NCBI GenBank assembly: GCA_949775045.1
Contig: OX459096.1
Location: forward strand, 46,966,379-47,030,378
Direction of reading: 5' to 3'
Length of the DNA: 64,000 bases
From: Metridium senile
Taxonomy: Eukaryota; Cnidaria; Anthozoa; Actiniaria; Metridiidae
The notes under the pieces are model-generated. The model saw only the letters and a program-made list of their open reading frames with translations, did no database searches and had not been told where the DNA came from. This document shows positions 21,243 through 31,285 of this stretch, piece after piece. Position 1 is the first letter of the stretch; every line of letters begins with the position of its first letter. Both the position numbers and the translations under genes were made by a program.

Positions 21243-24200
21243 ATGGCGACGTTCATCATGTTAATGGAAAGGAGAAGAGAAATTGTCAATAAACTGTTTC
21301 AAAACGCAAGGTAAGCCATGAAAATATACTGACTGATAGTCCAAAATATAAAGTATCTATTGCTTTTGTCCTTTTTCTCATTCCAATTTGAGTATCTCTA
21401 AAAGATGCATTTTTAATAGATGCATTTTTGTTTTGTATTTCGTTTGGGCTCCTATCCTAACTTGGAAATGTGTTTTCGTTTATCAGTGAAGCAGAAGATC
21501 AACGAAATGTCGAATATGCTGCTGCCGTGAAAGTCCAGAGCTGGTTTAGAGCAACTAGAGTAAGAGCATACCTCAGGTATATAAAAAACCTAAGCTTTTT
21601 ATAACTTACGTGGAATATAATGTTCATTGATGATATCTCTGATGTTGATCGAAGTTTGGTTGATGAAAAAAGGTTAATGTTAAAATACGTTGATAAAATG
21701 TAAGAATCTAAGCCGTAAATTACGAAATCAATAGTCTTTTAAATGAAGTGTGTTGAAATATTAGTACTAGAACATATGATGATAATATTGTTGATGGTGC
21801 ATGGTGATGGTGTGTTGTGCAAACACAGTTTAACAAAGGCTGCTTTAATTTTATATAATTAATGAAATTTTCAAATTTCTCTTCACAGGTTTCTAAATTC
21901 ATGTGCCAGAACTATACAAAGGCACTTCAGAGGGTTCAAAGGAAGAGAGATATATAGACAACTGGTCAAGGTTAGAATACTACTGTCAGTAAATGGCAAT
22001 TGGCCGTAGGACATAATTATTCATTATATATTTTTTTTAAATAAAATTCACTTCAATTCTCAATTGATCAGACACCTTATTCAATCCACTAATATTTTAC
22101 ATGTTACAGTGCAAATCAAAAAAACGTGGGCACCTAGAAATATATTTTTTTAGAAATTGTTTATTATTGAACAACTCCGAAACAACTATACAGAGATTCT
22201 GGCATTATGCGGAGGAAAAATCAAAATTATGCGGAATTTTTTCGTAAGATTATGCGGACCAAACGATAAATTATGCGGAAAATTATGCGGGATGACGTAA
22301 TCGCTTAAAACTTAAAATAAAACTAATTCAATTACTTTAGCTCTCCTATTTGGGTTCTTTTTTACACATAAATGTCATATCATTCGTTTTTTATCAATAA
22401 TTCAAACTAATAACAACACTAAACCAAAAGAACTAACGATTTCCGTTAATTAAACGTTCCGCCATCTTGGAAAACCGCCATCTTGGAAAACCGCCAAACA
22501 GCATGGGGCCTGGGCCGAGATACAGGAAGCCCAATACTATAGAAATACAAACAAAATGGCGTCGCTTCGACGGCTGGTTTGTAAGCCGTGAAAATGAACA
22601 ATTTGTACTTCGTACGACTGTAACAAAACGGCAAAAAAACTATTCAAGCAAGCAAGGGAGATAACTAATATATATCTATTGTTTTATCTATTTAATTTGT
22701 TTCATTGGTGCATTTTTGGTGCTTTTATCTATTTTTTTTTTTTTGGCAAATTATGCGGGATTATGCGGAAAGTAGTCAATTATGCGGGTCCGCACCTCCG
22801 CATAATGCCAGAATCCCTGACTATATCACTGCAAGTATTTTGACTGATGTGTAGTATGATAAACCTTTTGTAGTTAGAGTTGTTTGTGAGTTGTTCAACG
22901 AACAATATAAATGATTTCTTAAATATTTCTGTAATGGTTAATAGTACATGATCACTTAAATACACACAATCTCAACAATTCTTACTTTCCATGGTCAACA
23001 AATTAAATTCACTTGGCTTTATATTTGTTTGTTTATACATGTCAGGCTATAAAAGCTATAGGCTTGTTGGGCTGTGTATTCTGTAAACACACTCCTTACT
23101 ACGTTATTACATTGTGTGCAATCAACTGTCAACTCACATGTTGATTTTTGCTTTGGAAAGAAAAAGATTACATAGAGAAATCCCCTTGTCATGATAGAGA
23201 ACAACACATCAGAAAATCCTTTCACTTATCTCCCAACCGGGATCAACCCCAGGTCACAGTAACAAAAGGCCATGCAGCGCAGTTACCGCGCTAGACCGCT
23301 CATGCCACACATCATGTGAGAACAGTCCTTTCACAAACATTTTAGTTAATACCATGATTTGTTTTTCAGAAACATGTGGCTAGAATGAGAATAAACTATT
23401 ACAATTGCCAAGCAACCAAGGTCAGTTTAACTCTGTTGTATTTCACTAGACTATATAGATAAATAACATTTGCATTATAGCACCATACCTATAAGTACTA
23501 CCAGTACAATATGTCTTGTCTGCTTTATTTTGTGGATAAAAAAGCCATTAAACCAATTCGCCTTTCCGGAATTCATGAGGGGACTGGGAACGAGTATAGA
23601 AATATTCATGTAATTAAGAAACAATCCCCATCACATGAAAGACCACACTAAAATGATTAAGTTTATCAAGTTTTAGAATGATTGAGCAAATATTAACTGA
23701 TTTATGGGCTTTAAACAAATCGTAAAAATAAGAGAGAATGTATGGTTTTTGGGGACGCTGTCCTTAAACCCCATACATTCTCTCTTATTTTTGCGACTTT
23801 TAGAAGCTTATAACTCAGTAAGTATTTATCCAAACATGCTCAAACTCGGTAATAATACTAATGTTTGTATGTTTTATTTTGTGATGGGGATCATTTTTTA
23901 ATTACATTATTTTTTTTACTCAGCCCCAGTCCCCTCATGAATTCTGGAAAGGCAAATTGATGTACATTCCTTCTACATCCAGTCTATTGTTCCACTTTTC
24001 TCATGGAATTATTATAATATGATATTCAAAGAAAATTGTCAGTTGTAAAAATAAAATAGAACTATCGTGAAAATATTGTATTTCAGATACTAAAAAACTC
24101 AACTCATATTTTTGATGAGTGAGAAAAATTTAGCAAGGAAAAGAACAACACATCAAACAAACTACTCGCATATCAGCCATGCCACTAGCCACCCATTTCA

Positions 24201-27200
24201 CCCAAGATGTGACCAATTTTCACAAACACTTACAGTGCAACCACGTAAATCTGGCCACTGAACGGACAGCCCCAAGTGGCCGTATTGAGCAGCTAAATTT
24301 TATAGAAAATGTATGGGCATGCCTTATGCTGGGACCTGAAAAACTGGCCGCAATAACGGGGTGGCCGTATTAAGCGGGTGGCTTTAAGGCAGGGTTCCAC
24401 TGACAGTACTTTGCCACTTTTCACATCATTTTTATAATAAAGATTCCTAATATACTTTTTATTCTCTATTAACAGATACAAAAAGTTTGGAAAGGTAAAT
24501 ATTACAATTTAGTCAAAAATATTTGTGTGGGCATACAATGTTAAAAATGAGAAGAAGCAGTGGCGGCTATCATATTTTCTCTTCCATATTTTCAAATCCA
24601 TCTTAGTAGCACATTATGATTTCTATATATTTTATTTATTTGTTTTAAATTTCATTTGTATCATATTTGAATTTCTAGGATACTACACGAGAAAATACAT
24701 CCATAACTTCTATAGCAGAAAAGCCTTTCTGGAAGGACTGGCACTTAAAAATGCAGTTGTTAGGTATGTATAGAGACCTCAAGTGATGGCGTCATTACAA
24801 CTAATGTTCACTGTATGTTTCCAAAGTGTCAATAGACAAACAAAAAAGACATTTACACATCAAATTTGATGAGAATCGATCAAATTGTCGCTTGAATATA
24901 TACAGTATATAATTTCATGATACAGATCACATGCAGCCCAACTAGGTTATCTGAGGAATTTTTTTTAAAGCGAATAATATTATTTACCATGCATCTATTA
25001 AAAAAATACTTTGCTACTTGACTTGAGTGTGCTGGTGGGCTTCCTTTGGTGGTTTGTTTTGTCGTGCAGAATTGAGAATCCATGGGACAGATATCCAGAT
25101 ATCCCAGAGAGTTGTACTTTGTCAAAATACTACCCTCTTCAGCACTGCACACTGCTCTTGTCTTTGATGATTTCACATTCTATAGCTAAATTCATTGGAG
25201 GATGAGGGAATTCCACGTTGAATTTCACGAGAGAAATCAATATCGCATGAGCGATGAATGCGATATTGATTTTTCGAGTGAAATTCAACGTGAAATTCCC
25301 GAGTCAAAAAATGAATTTTCCTTGAATCTTATACTTCAGTTTAAGCTTCAAAAACCAGACGCTCGCTGCTTGCTGCTCGTTCCGATGAATTCAGAAACCA
25401 GATGAGAGGGTATTCCACGCTAAATACCCTCGCATTCGGTTTCGTTCTCAACCAATCAGCGCGCGAGTTTAAATTGAAGTATAAGATTCTATTGTATATT
25501 CAGGCAGCATTTTTTTTTTTTTCCAGAGAGCAACTTCATAAACTTGCACTTTCTACTGCTGAGGAGGCAGAGATAAAACAGGCTGAAAAGGAACAGGTCA
25601 ATGAAGCAATATACCTTGTTACATTATTATTACAAGAGTGAATGGTCTGATCCCAGGTGTAATCAATGTAGATGAGGCATGATCGTCCGGGGTGGTGTAG
25701 TCTTGATCATCATCATCACCATCAGTCTTTCTCAAGACTACACCACCCCAGACGATCATGCCTCATCTACATTATTATTACAATAACAACTTTATTAACA
25801 TTCCCATAAACATGCTATTCTATGTTAAGGGGGCTTTCATATATTAACTAGTATGGGGCAATATTGAGGGGGGTCACATTATTTCCGGAAGCTATATAGG
25901 GGGGTTGTCACTAACTGTATGTGGCTTTAGTAATAAACTGGGCAAATATAGGGGGTTGTGATATTTTTTACCAACCATGAGGGGGGAGGGGGTGTTGCAT
26001 AATATTTGGAAAAGACAACACATGATTTTGCCGACCCCCCCCCCCCCCCCATACACTAATAAATGAAAGCCCCCTAAATAAAATAAACAGGTTCCCATTT
26101 AAATCTGTACTTTCCCATTTAAATCTGTACTTTCCCATTTAAATCTGTACTTTCCCATTTAAATCTGTACTTTCCCATTTAAATCTGTACTTTCCCATTT
26201 AAATCTGTACTTTCCCATTTAAATCTGTACTTATGCAAATTGTGTTGATGTGTGCTAAACACACAGATCAACCAATCAGAGAAGTTCACTTCAGAAATAA
26301 TATACTCTGATTGGTTGATCTGTGTGTTTAGCACACATCAACACAATTTGCATCAGTACAGAATTAAATGGGAAAGTACAGATTTAAATGGGAAAGTACA
26401 GATTTAAATGGGAAAATACAGATTTAAATGGGAACCTGTTAATAATAATTTGATTTACAATCAAAACTAAATAATTACAATAAAATCCTAATTTAATGTT
26501 AATTATTCATTGTAGGCTGCTAAAAGAATAAAGGCAGAGAAGACCCATTTCCTAATCAGTACACACCAGATAGCAGGAGTGTACAATTCGCCATTCACAG
26601 AAACATCAGCTAAAGAGATGGAATTAAGAGCAACTAAACCAATGAGCCCTAAATCAAGGAATGCTTTAAGTGCAAGGCTTCGGACGGGAAGAAGGAAAAC
26701 CTTGAATGAGAAAGACATGGATATTGAGGATCAGAATATGAAATACAAACCTCTACCTCCAATAAATACTGCCAAAATACAGGTAAGGGAAATATTGAAA
26801 AGTACTTGAGTGATCTTACAGTGTAAATACTCCAACTTAACCAGTGAGCTTTCAATGATAATAAACAACTTTTTTTAATAGTTGTGCAATAGTATGAAAA
26901 TCGAATGACTTAATAAGAGGGTCCTGAAGGGGTAAAACGGGAGCTGGGATTAGCCTTATTTTTGACTGGGAAAATGTGATTGGATGCACTGGGACTGGGA
27001 TTTACAAATAAAAGAACAATAGAAAATGGGAATGGGATTGAAAACTTGAGCAAAACTGATGGGATGATGTGATTTTTGACTGGGATTTGGTCCAAATATA
27101 AACTGGGAAATGAATCGTTTTCACTATTAATTTAGCTGTTTCACTACTCCTTTAGACTGCGAACAATCCCTTCTTTTCTCTCCAGATTCCAAGGAAAACG

Positions 27201-30200
27201 AGAGAAAAATGAGCAATTTTTCTGAATCCGGAGGGAAAAGTAGGGACAGCTCGCAGTCTACTACTCCTTTAGATCTAGGGAGTTGTTTATTTTAATTATA
27301 TTTTTGAAGATTTCATGTTTTAAAAACGCTCTGCATTGATATATTTTAAGGGTCCATTCCGTACTCCAGAAGACGTGTGGGAACAGCGTCATAAAACACT
27401 CAACCCTACTCTTCGTGTTGCTACATCGTATGACTCAGCGGAACAAACAAGGTAGAAAAGGAATAACAATATAGTGACTAACTGCTGGTTCTAAGGAAAC
27501 AATTGGACCAAAAACTGTGGTGTAGTTTTTTCACTGTAAGACAAACAGAAACAAGCTGACAAAAAAAAACAAGACAAGCAAAAGAAACAAACAATAACAA
27601 GTACAAAAAAAGGGAAGAAAAAAGCAAAACAAACAAGCAAACCAACCAACCAACAATAACCAAACAAACAAAAACAAGGACACAAAAAAAAAAAACCCCA
27701 ATGTGTTGATAATTAACAATTACTCGCCAAAGGCGAAGTGGATATTGGTGAAAAATAAACAAGACGGAGTCCAGGTTATTATTCACCAATATCCACTGAG
27801 CCTGAGGTGGATAGTTGTTTTAGTATAAATACACAGTTAAGTGGTTATTTCAAAAAGTAAAAAAACATGCCTTTGTGAAAAAAAACTGACATTTCTAAAA
27901 GTGCGCGAAACGCTGTAGGTGATTATCGAGAAATAGATCTAGACCAATCACCGCGCGTAATTTTCCATAATAACCCGCGTATTTATACTAAAGCCTTTTA
28001 TTCTTTCAGGACGGAAATGAAAGCAAAAGAATGGGTGACTAGAGTCATCGATGATAAGTATGTGGAGTTCATCTTTGTTTGGGTGGCCTATAACGCTAAT
28101 GAGGGGCACTTATACCCGAATAGGGCAGGGATGCGTGTCATATTTTTTAAGCGAACAACACACTGTAGCTAGGCGAATTTCTACGCTCGTTGGAGCGAAT
28201 TTCGTCATCAGATAAGCCTGCTGCTGCGACAGCGAATTGTTGAAGCGATCTTGACCGGCGCTGTCGGTATCTGTATATGTTTTTAGATTACACATATAAT
28301 TGGTTCAATGAATATTTTATCATCATTGTATATATTGTATACTAGTTTATGTTAGTTTGTCACATCCATATTGGAAACCAGTATTTGTTTATTGAATAGG
28401 CTAGCGTGCCTAAATAAAGTTTATCTCATCTCATCTCTCATATGATGTATCTGACATGTTTTACCGTTTGTCGTCTGTTATAGGTTTGTACCATTCACGC
28501 ACAGACATCGTCTGTATGACCCACTATTACATACAACGTCATCTTATGGAAGGTATGCATTACTATAAAAACTACATTTAAAGGGCATCTGATCCTATTA
28601 TTTATTAATCTTAATTATTTCTTACCTTTTGGGGGTATTAGAGGTTATTTTAATCTTGCTAAACGCAAACACACACCAAGAAAGCCCTCTGGTTTCCATG
28701 GTAATATGCTAATATAAGGGGCTGGGAACGAGCAACACGAAACACCATGAACAATAAAATATTTCAATAATATTTTTCCCTTACAAGAAAGAGCATGTCT
28801 AAATTAGTAATTTTGTAGAGTTCTGTTATCATATGTTGAATCACTCCAGAGTTATTGGCATTTAAAATGTACCAAAAACGCGAAAGCGAGGCTCTAAAGG
28901 CCCAAGTGCAAATTTTAAGCCAAATCTTTGTAAATTCAAAACGCTGTAACTTTTGATCAGTTTATGTTACTACATTGAAATTTACATTGAATATCACTAA
29001 TTTTGATGTGCTGTTTCTAATAAAAGCAATGGTGTCTTCTAATACTGATTAAGTAAGGAATTGTCTTTTTGCATAGGGTGTATATTGTAGTATTTTGTAT
29101 TCTGAGGAAAACAAAAATAGCTTGTATGAAATATGTTTTTTAGTCAAAAACTTTCACAAATCTAAGGCATATTGGATCTCTTATGATCCGTCGTTTGCCA
29201 TGCAAAGATTTGCCATGACATCCTCGGAAACCAAGCCGGGATTACTTTATGAGGCCTTGAGGCTTGGAGACTTATTTTCTTCCTTCCCCGAGGCCTCGCG
29301 GATTCACTAATTAGCCCCTGGATTTCCGATGATGATCACATCGTACCAGCATTGATGTATCATCAGTAGTGTTATATGTTAGTTTTTCTATAAATAGAAA
29401 CTTGTCGCTTCTTAAGAGCTAAAAAATAAACGTATTTACCTGAAGATCATTGTTATATAGCTAATTCAATTAACCTTGTCGCTGAAACAAGCCTAAAGCC
29501 TAATCTTGAGAGCGAAAGTGGTCATGGAATTTTAAAATTTCATGAGTTTTCAAGATTCCTAAACCGTAATTTGTGTTTTTGTTTCCACTGAGGAACACTT
29601 GCAAATACACGTTGAATGTTTTACACGCTTTGCACGCCTCATTCGCCTCGATAAAAGATATCCCACGATCCCTTTCGGTCTGACGATTAGGCTTTAGGTA
29701 TTATAAATCAGCGACAAAGTTAATTGCATTAGCTATATACTTCGAGAAGGAATGTAAACTCGTGCACTAAGCATTTCATTACGTAGTATCGCATCACGTG
29801 ATCAAATTTGTCTACGATAGACGCCAAATAAAACTGTTACACGAGTTTCAAAATTCTACTTGTTTCGGTAGTAGATGGAAGATGAGAAGCAATGGAAGGA
29901 AAGAAAGAAAAGTTATTCAGAAAACACTAGCTATACCCTAGAAACCAGAGTGTTTCTTAATCTAGTATTTATATTTATCATGTGTACGTCTATGTTCGTT
30001 AACCACAAACCGTCAGATTTATAAACACCAAAACAAGTAGAAAGTGTCCAGGGTACACTAGCTTGTGAAGGGATTTGCACAAAAATCTAAGTCCATCTGA
30101 CAGGAATCGAACCTGTGACCTTCCGGAAACCGGTCGTATTTATTCCGAGCCCCTGCACAAGCTAGTGCCTTCTGAATAACCCTCCAGATTAATTTTTTTT

Positions 30201-30753
30201 CCCCCGACGTTAAAGTTTATCGTTCATGTGATGATTGAAGATGGTGGTTGATTTCGAGGTCAGCGTGTAAACACAAAAGATAGCTGTGCGAATAAAGTTT
30301 GAGTTTTGCGGCGTCCCATGAAAATGCGCATGCTCTGTTTGTACCTAGATTTACTGTAATTAATTATTTTTATTTATTTATTTATTTCTCACAACAGTTT
30401 GCCATACGGTACCAAGCATTTTAGAGAGGAAAACACAACAAATAGAATTGCGAATCAGGTGAGTCCTTACATCCATTTATATTAAACCTAATGTTGCTTT
30501 GCAATCCACGAGTTGGTCACTGTTTTCCAGCCTGAATCATTATTTAGTATGCATCAAAATTGTTGTATAGAAAAACGTTTTACATGTACCAGTATAAAAA
30601 GAGAAAGCTATAGTACAATTTATTTATCGATTTAACAGACTACAGAGCGGTCGTCAAAAAGATTCTAAATATTTTTTCCTTTTTATCTTGCAGCGCTTCA
30701 AGACAGTTGTTTCGCCTATTCCTATATTTGAACACTTTGGAAAAACATACTAA
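21243..30753 (+). CDS. SPATA17: spermatogenesis-associated protein 17, IQ-motif protein
   Basis: Thirteen coding exons: 21243-21310, 21487-21576, 21889-21970, 23370-23420, 24476-24494, 24679-24763, 25527-25596, 26516-26782, 27351-27451, 28010-28057, 28484-28552, 30398-30458, 30694-30753. All borders are GT-AG and phases join to 356 residues, close to human SPATA17 (361). Three IQ calmodulin-binding motifs are visible: residues 36-53 (VKVQSWFRATRVRAYL), 58-80 (TIQRHFRGFKGREIY) and about 94-115 (TKIQKVWKGYYTRKYI). The phrase HQIAGVYNSPF in exon 8 matches the family. Vertebrate SPATA17 is linked to sperm and ciliary function. Exon 5 is only 19 nt and encodes the core of the third IQ motif. An AATAAA lies at 31001. 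Introns host many hairpin transposons. Confidence 0.93.
22107..22936. mobile_element. mariner-like MITE copy 3, split by a later insertion
   Basis: The left part (22107-22190) begins CAGTGCAAATCAAAAAAAC after TA. The right part (22820 to about 22936) continues the same sequence seen intact at 36588-36801 and 38516-38731, but its terminal 30 bp are degenerate. The 629-bp element at 22191-22819 interrupts it. It lies in intron 3 of SPATA17. Confidence 0.85.
22191..22819. mobile_element. 629-bp non-autonomous DNA transposon nested in the MITE
   Basis: The terminal repeats are CAGAGATTCTGGCATTATGC on the left and its near reverse complement ending CCAGAATCCCTG on the right. ACTATA occurs on both sides (22185-22190 and 22820-22825), a 6-bp target duplication. 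Both subterminal zones repeat ATTATGCGG several times, like transposase-binding sites. CAG-type ends suggest a hAT-like element, although typical hATs duplicate 8 bp. There is no transposase frame. Confidence 0.88.
23226..23312 (-). repeat. tRNA-like SINE head
   Basis: On the minus strand TAGCGCGGTAACTGC resembles a pol III A box, and GGTTGATCCC lies 45 nt further, like a B box with a one-base gap. A-to-B spacing of about 44 nt is that of a tRNA. The cloverleaf is degraded and no anticodon arm is convincing, so I call it a tRNA-derived repeat, not a tRNA gene. Confidence 0.45.
23554..23959. mobile_element. 406-bp palindromic element with CAATTCGCCTTTCC ends
   Basis: The ends pair over about 35 bp (left ..CCGGAATTCATGAGGGGACT; right AGTCCCCTCATGAATTCTGG..). 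The centre pairs again: AATAAGAGAGAATGTATGG near 23730 with CCATACATTCTCTCTTATT near 23772. The element can fold along much of its length. It lies in intron 4 of SPATA17. Confidence 0.8.
24240..24405. repeat. interspersed repeat fragment with TGGCCGTATTRAGC units
   Basis: The phrases AAGTGGCCGTATTGAGCAGC, CTGGCCGCAATAACGGGGTG and GTGGCCGTATTAAGCGGGTG repeat one theme. This pattern looks like an interspersed non-coding repeat, similar in style to the block at 58945-59040. The ends are not defined. Lies in a SPATA17 intron. Confidence 0.4.
25204..25305. repeat. inverted repeat around GATATTGATTT
   Basis: GGGAATTCCACGTTGAATTTCAC on the left pairs with GTGAAATTCAACGTGAAATTCCC on the right, and an inner AATCAATATCGCAT pairs with ATGCGATATTGATT. 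A related short palindrome, GAGGGTATT..AATACCCTC, follows at 25407-25430. Probably a small MITE. Confidence 0.6.
25665..25775. mobile_element. hairpin MITE with ATGTAGATGAGGCATGATCG ends
   Basis: About 40-bp nearly perfect inverted repeats (left 25665-25714, right about 25731-25772) flank a short (TCA)n loop. It lies in SPATA17 intron 7, 70 bp after exon 7. Confidence 0.75.
25828..26076. mobile_element. TIR element with AGGGGGCTTTCATNTATTA ends and C/G runs
   Basis: AGGGGGCTTTCATATATTA on the left is matched in reverse by TAATAAATGAAAGCCCCCT on the right. The interior repeats GGGGGG phrases and a 14-bp C run at 26037-26050. The G-rich ends resemble those of the element at 62551-62823, though the sequences differ. 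Confidence 0.65.
26087..26439. mobile_element. hairpin element with minisatellite arms
   Basis: ACAGGTTCCC/GGGAACCTGT ends are flanked by TAA on both sides (26084-26086, 26440-26442). The left arm carries seven copies of a 20-bp unit, CCCATTTAAATCTGTACTTT; the right arm carries four inverted copies. Between them a 49-bp inner inverted repeat (ATGCAAATTGTGTTGATGTG and its complement) closes the hairpin. TAA duplications would fit a PIF/Harbinger-like origin, but the ends are atypical. Confidence 0.8.
27153..27260. mobile_element. hairpin MITE with TAGACTGCGA ends
   Basis: TAGACTGCGAACAATCCCT on the left pairs with AGGGACAGCTCGCAGTCTA on the right, and CTCCAGATTC pairs with GAATCCGGAG. A looser relative lies at 58670-58840 (TTAGACTGACGAACAGTCCC .. 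TTTCAGTCTAA). It lies in SPATA17 intron 8. Confidence 0.65.
28100..28438 (+). mobile_element. probable LINE 3' end with (ATCTC)n tail
   Basis: AATAAAGTTTATCTCATCTC at 28412 onward ends in tandem ATCTC units, a layout typical of CR1/L2-type retrotransposon 3' ends. No reverse transcriptase frame remains. It sits in the intron between SPATA17 exons 10 and 11. Confidence 0.4.
29455..29740. mobile_element. TIR element with TATAGCTAATTCAATTAACC ends
   Basis: TATAGCTAATTCAATTAACC (from 29456) is matched in reverse by GTTAATTGCATTAGCTATA (to about 29738), with a further pair CCTAAAGCCTAATC / GATTAGGCTTTAGG. About 285 bp, non-coding, in SPATA17 intron 11. Confidence 0.75.
30070..30175 (-). repeat. 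tRNA-like SINE head
   Basis: The minus strand has a perfect B box, GGTTCGATTCC, near 30093-30110, and an A-box-like TAGCTTGTGCAGG about 50 nt upstream of it. The phrase CACTAGCTTGTG also recurs inverted at 30056-30067, giving short terminal inverted repeats. The acceptor stem is not intact, so this is a tRNA-derived repeat and not a functional tRNA. Confidence 0.5.
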
Positions 30754-31135
30754 GTACTAACCAATGTAAATAGAGCAACTTTGTAATAGTTTATAAAGTA
30801 AGAATTAAAACCCGTTTGTCTGTAGTACTTTCAGTGATTCTAGTGACGTCGATGTGCGTTTAGTGAAAATGCGCGAAGTTGAGTTTATTATTCATCACTT
30901 GTGAGGAAAATTACAGCGTTTTAGATTGACTTTAGCTTCCTTCTCTCCTACAACCTGCTGCACCCCCGGACACGGGAACTATGTATGAATAATCAATAGC
31001 AATAAAAGAAAAACTGGGACGAAGCTGAAGCATCAGATCGGCTTACGGATAGGATGAATATTTCGAACCCATCCACATGCAGAGAGCCCGGCTTTATCAT
31101 ATGTATTTTCTTTAGAACGTTTACTGCTTTATTAT

Positions 31136-31281
31136 ATGTTTTTTCCTTAGAAAGTTTACTTTGCTCTTTATACGGGTTTCCTGTTTTTTTTTCCTGTTTT
31201 GAGGTCGACTTCCTGTTGTTTGGGATCGGTTAATGGGTCAACCGTATAAAGAGCAAAGTAAACTTTCTAGGGAAAATACAT
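31136..31281. repeat. 40-bp inverted repeat beside the 2-kb palindrome
   Basis: The stretch ending AGTTTACTTTGCTCTTTATACGG on the left pairs with CCGTATAAAGAGCAAAGTAAACT on the right, with a loop of about 67 bp. Its right end stops 5 bp before the TTAA element. It may be a separate small hairpin element. Confidence 0.7.
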
Positions 31282-31285
31282 AGCA

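Noticed and set aside
26093..26420. CRISPR-like array (regular 20-bp repeats)
   Set aside because: Units are directly abutting with no spacers, the genome is eukaryotic, and the repeats form the arms of a hairpin element.
30070..30175. Functional tRNA gene on the minus strand
   Set aside because: The B box is perfect but acceptor and anticodon arms do not close; treated as a tRNA-derived repeat.
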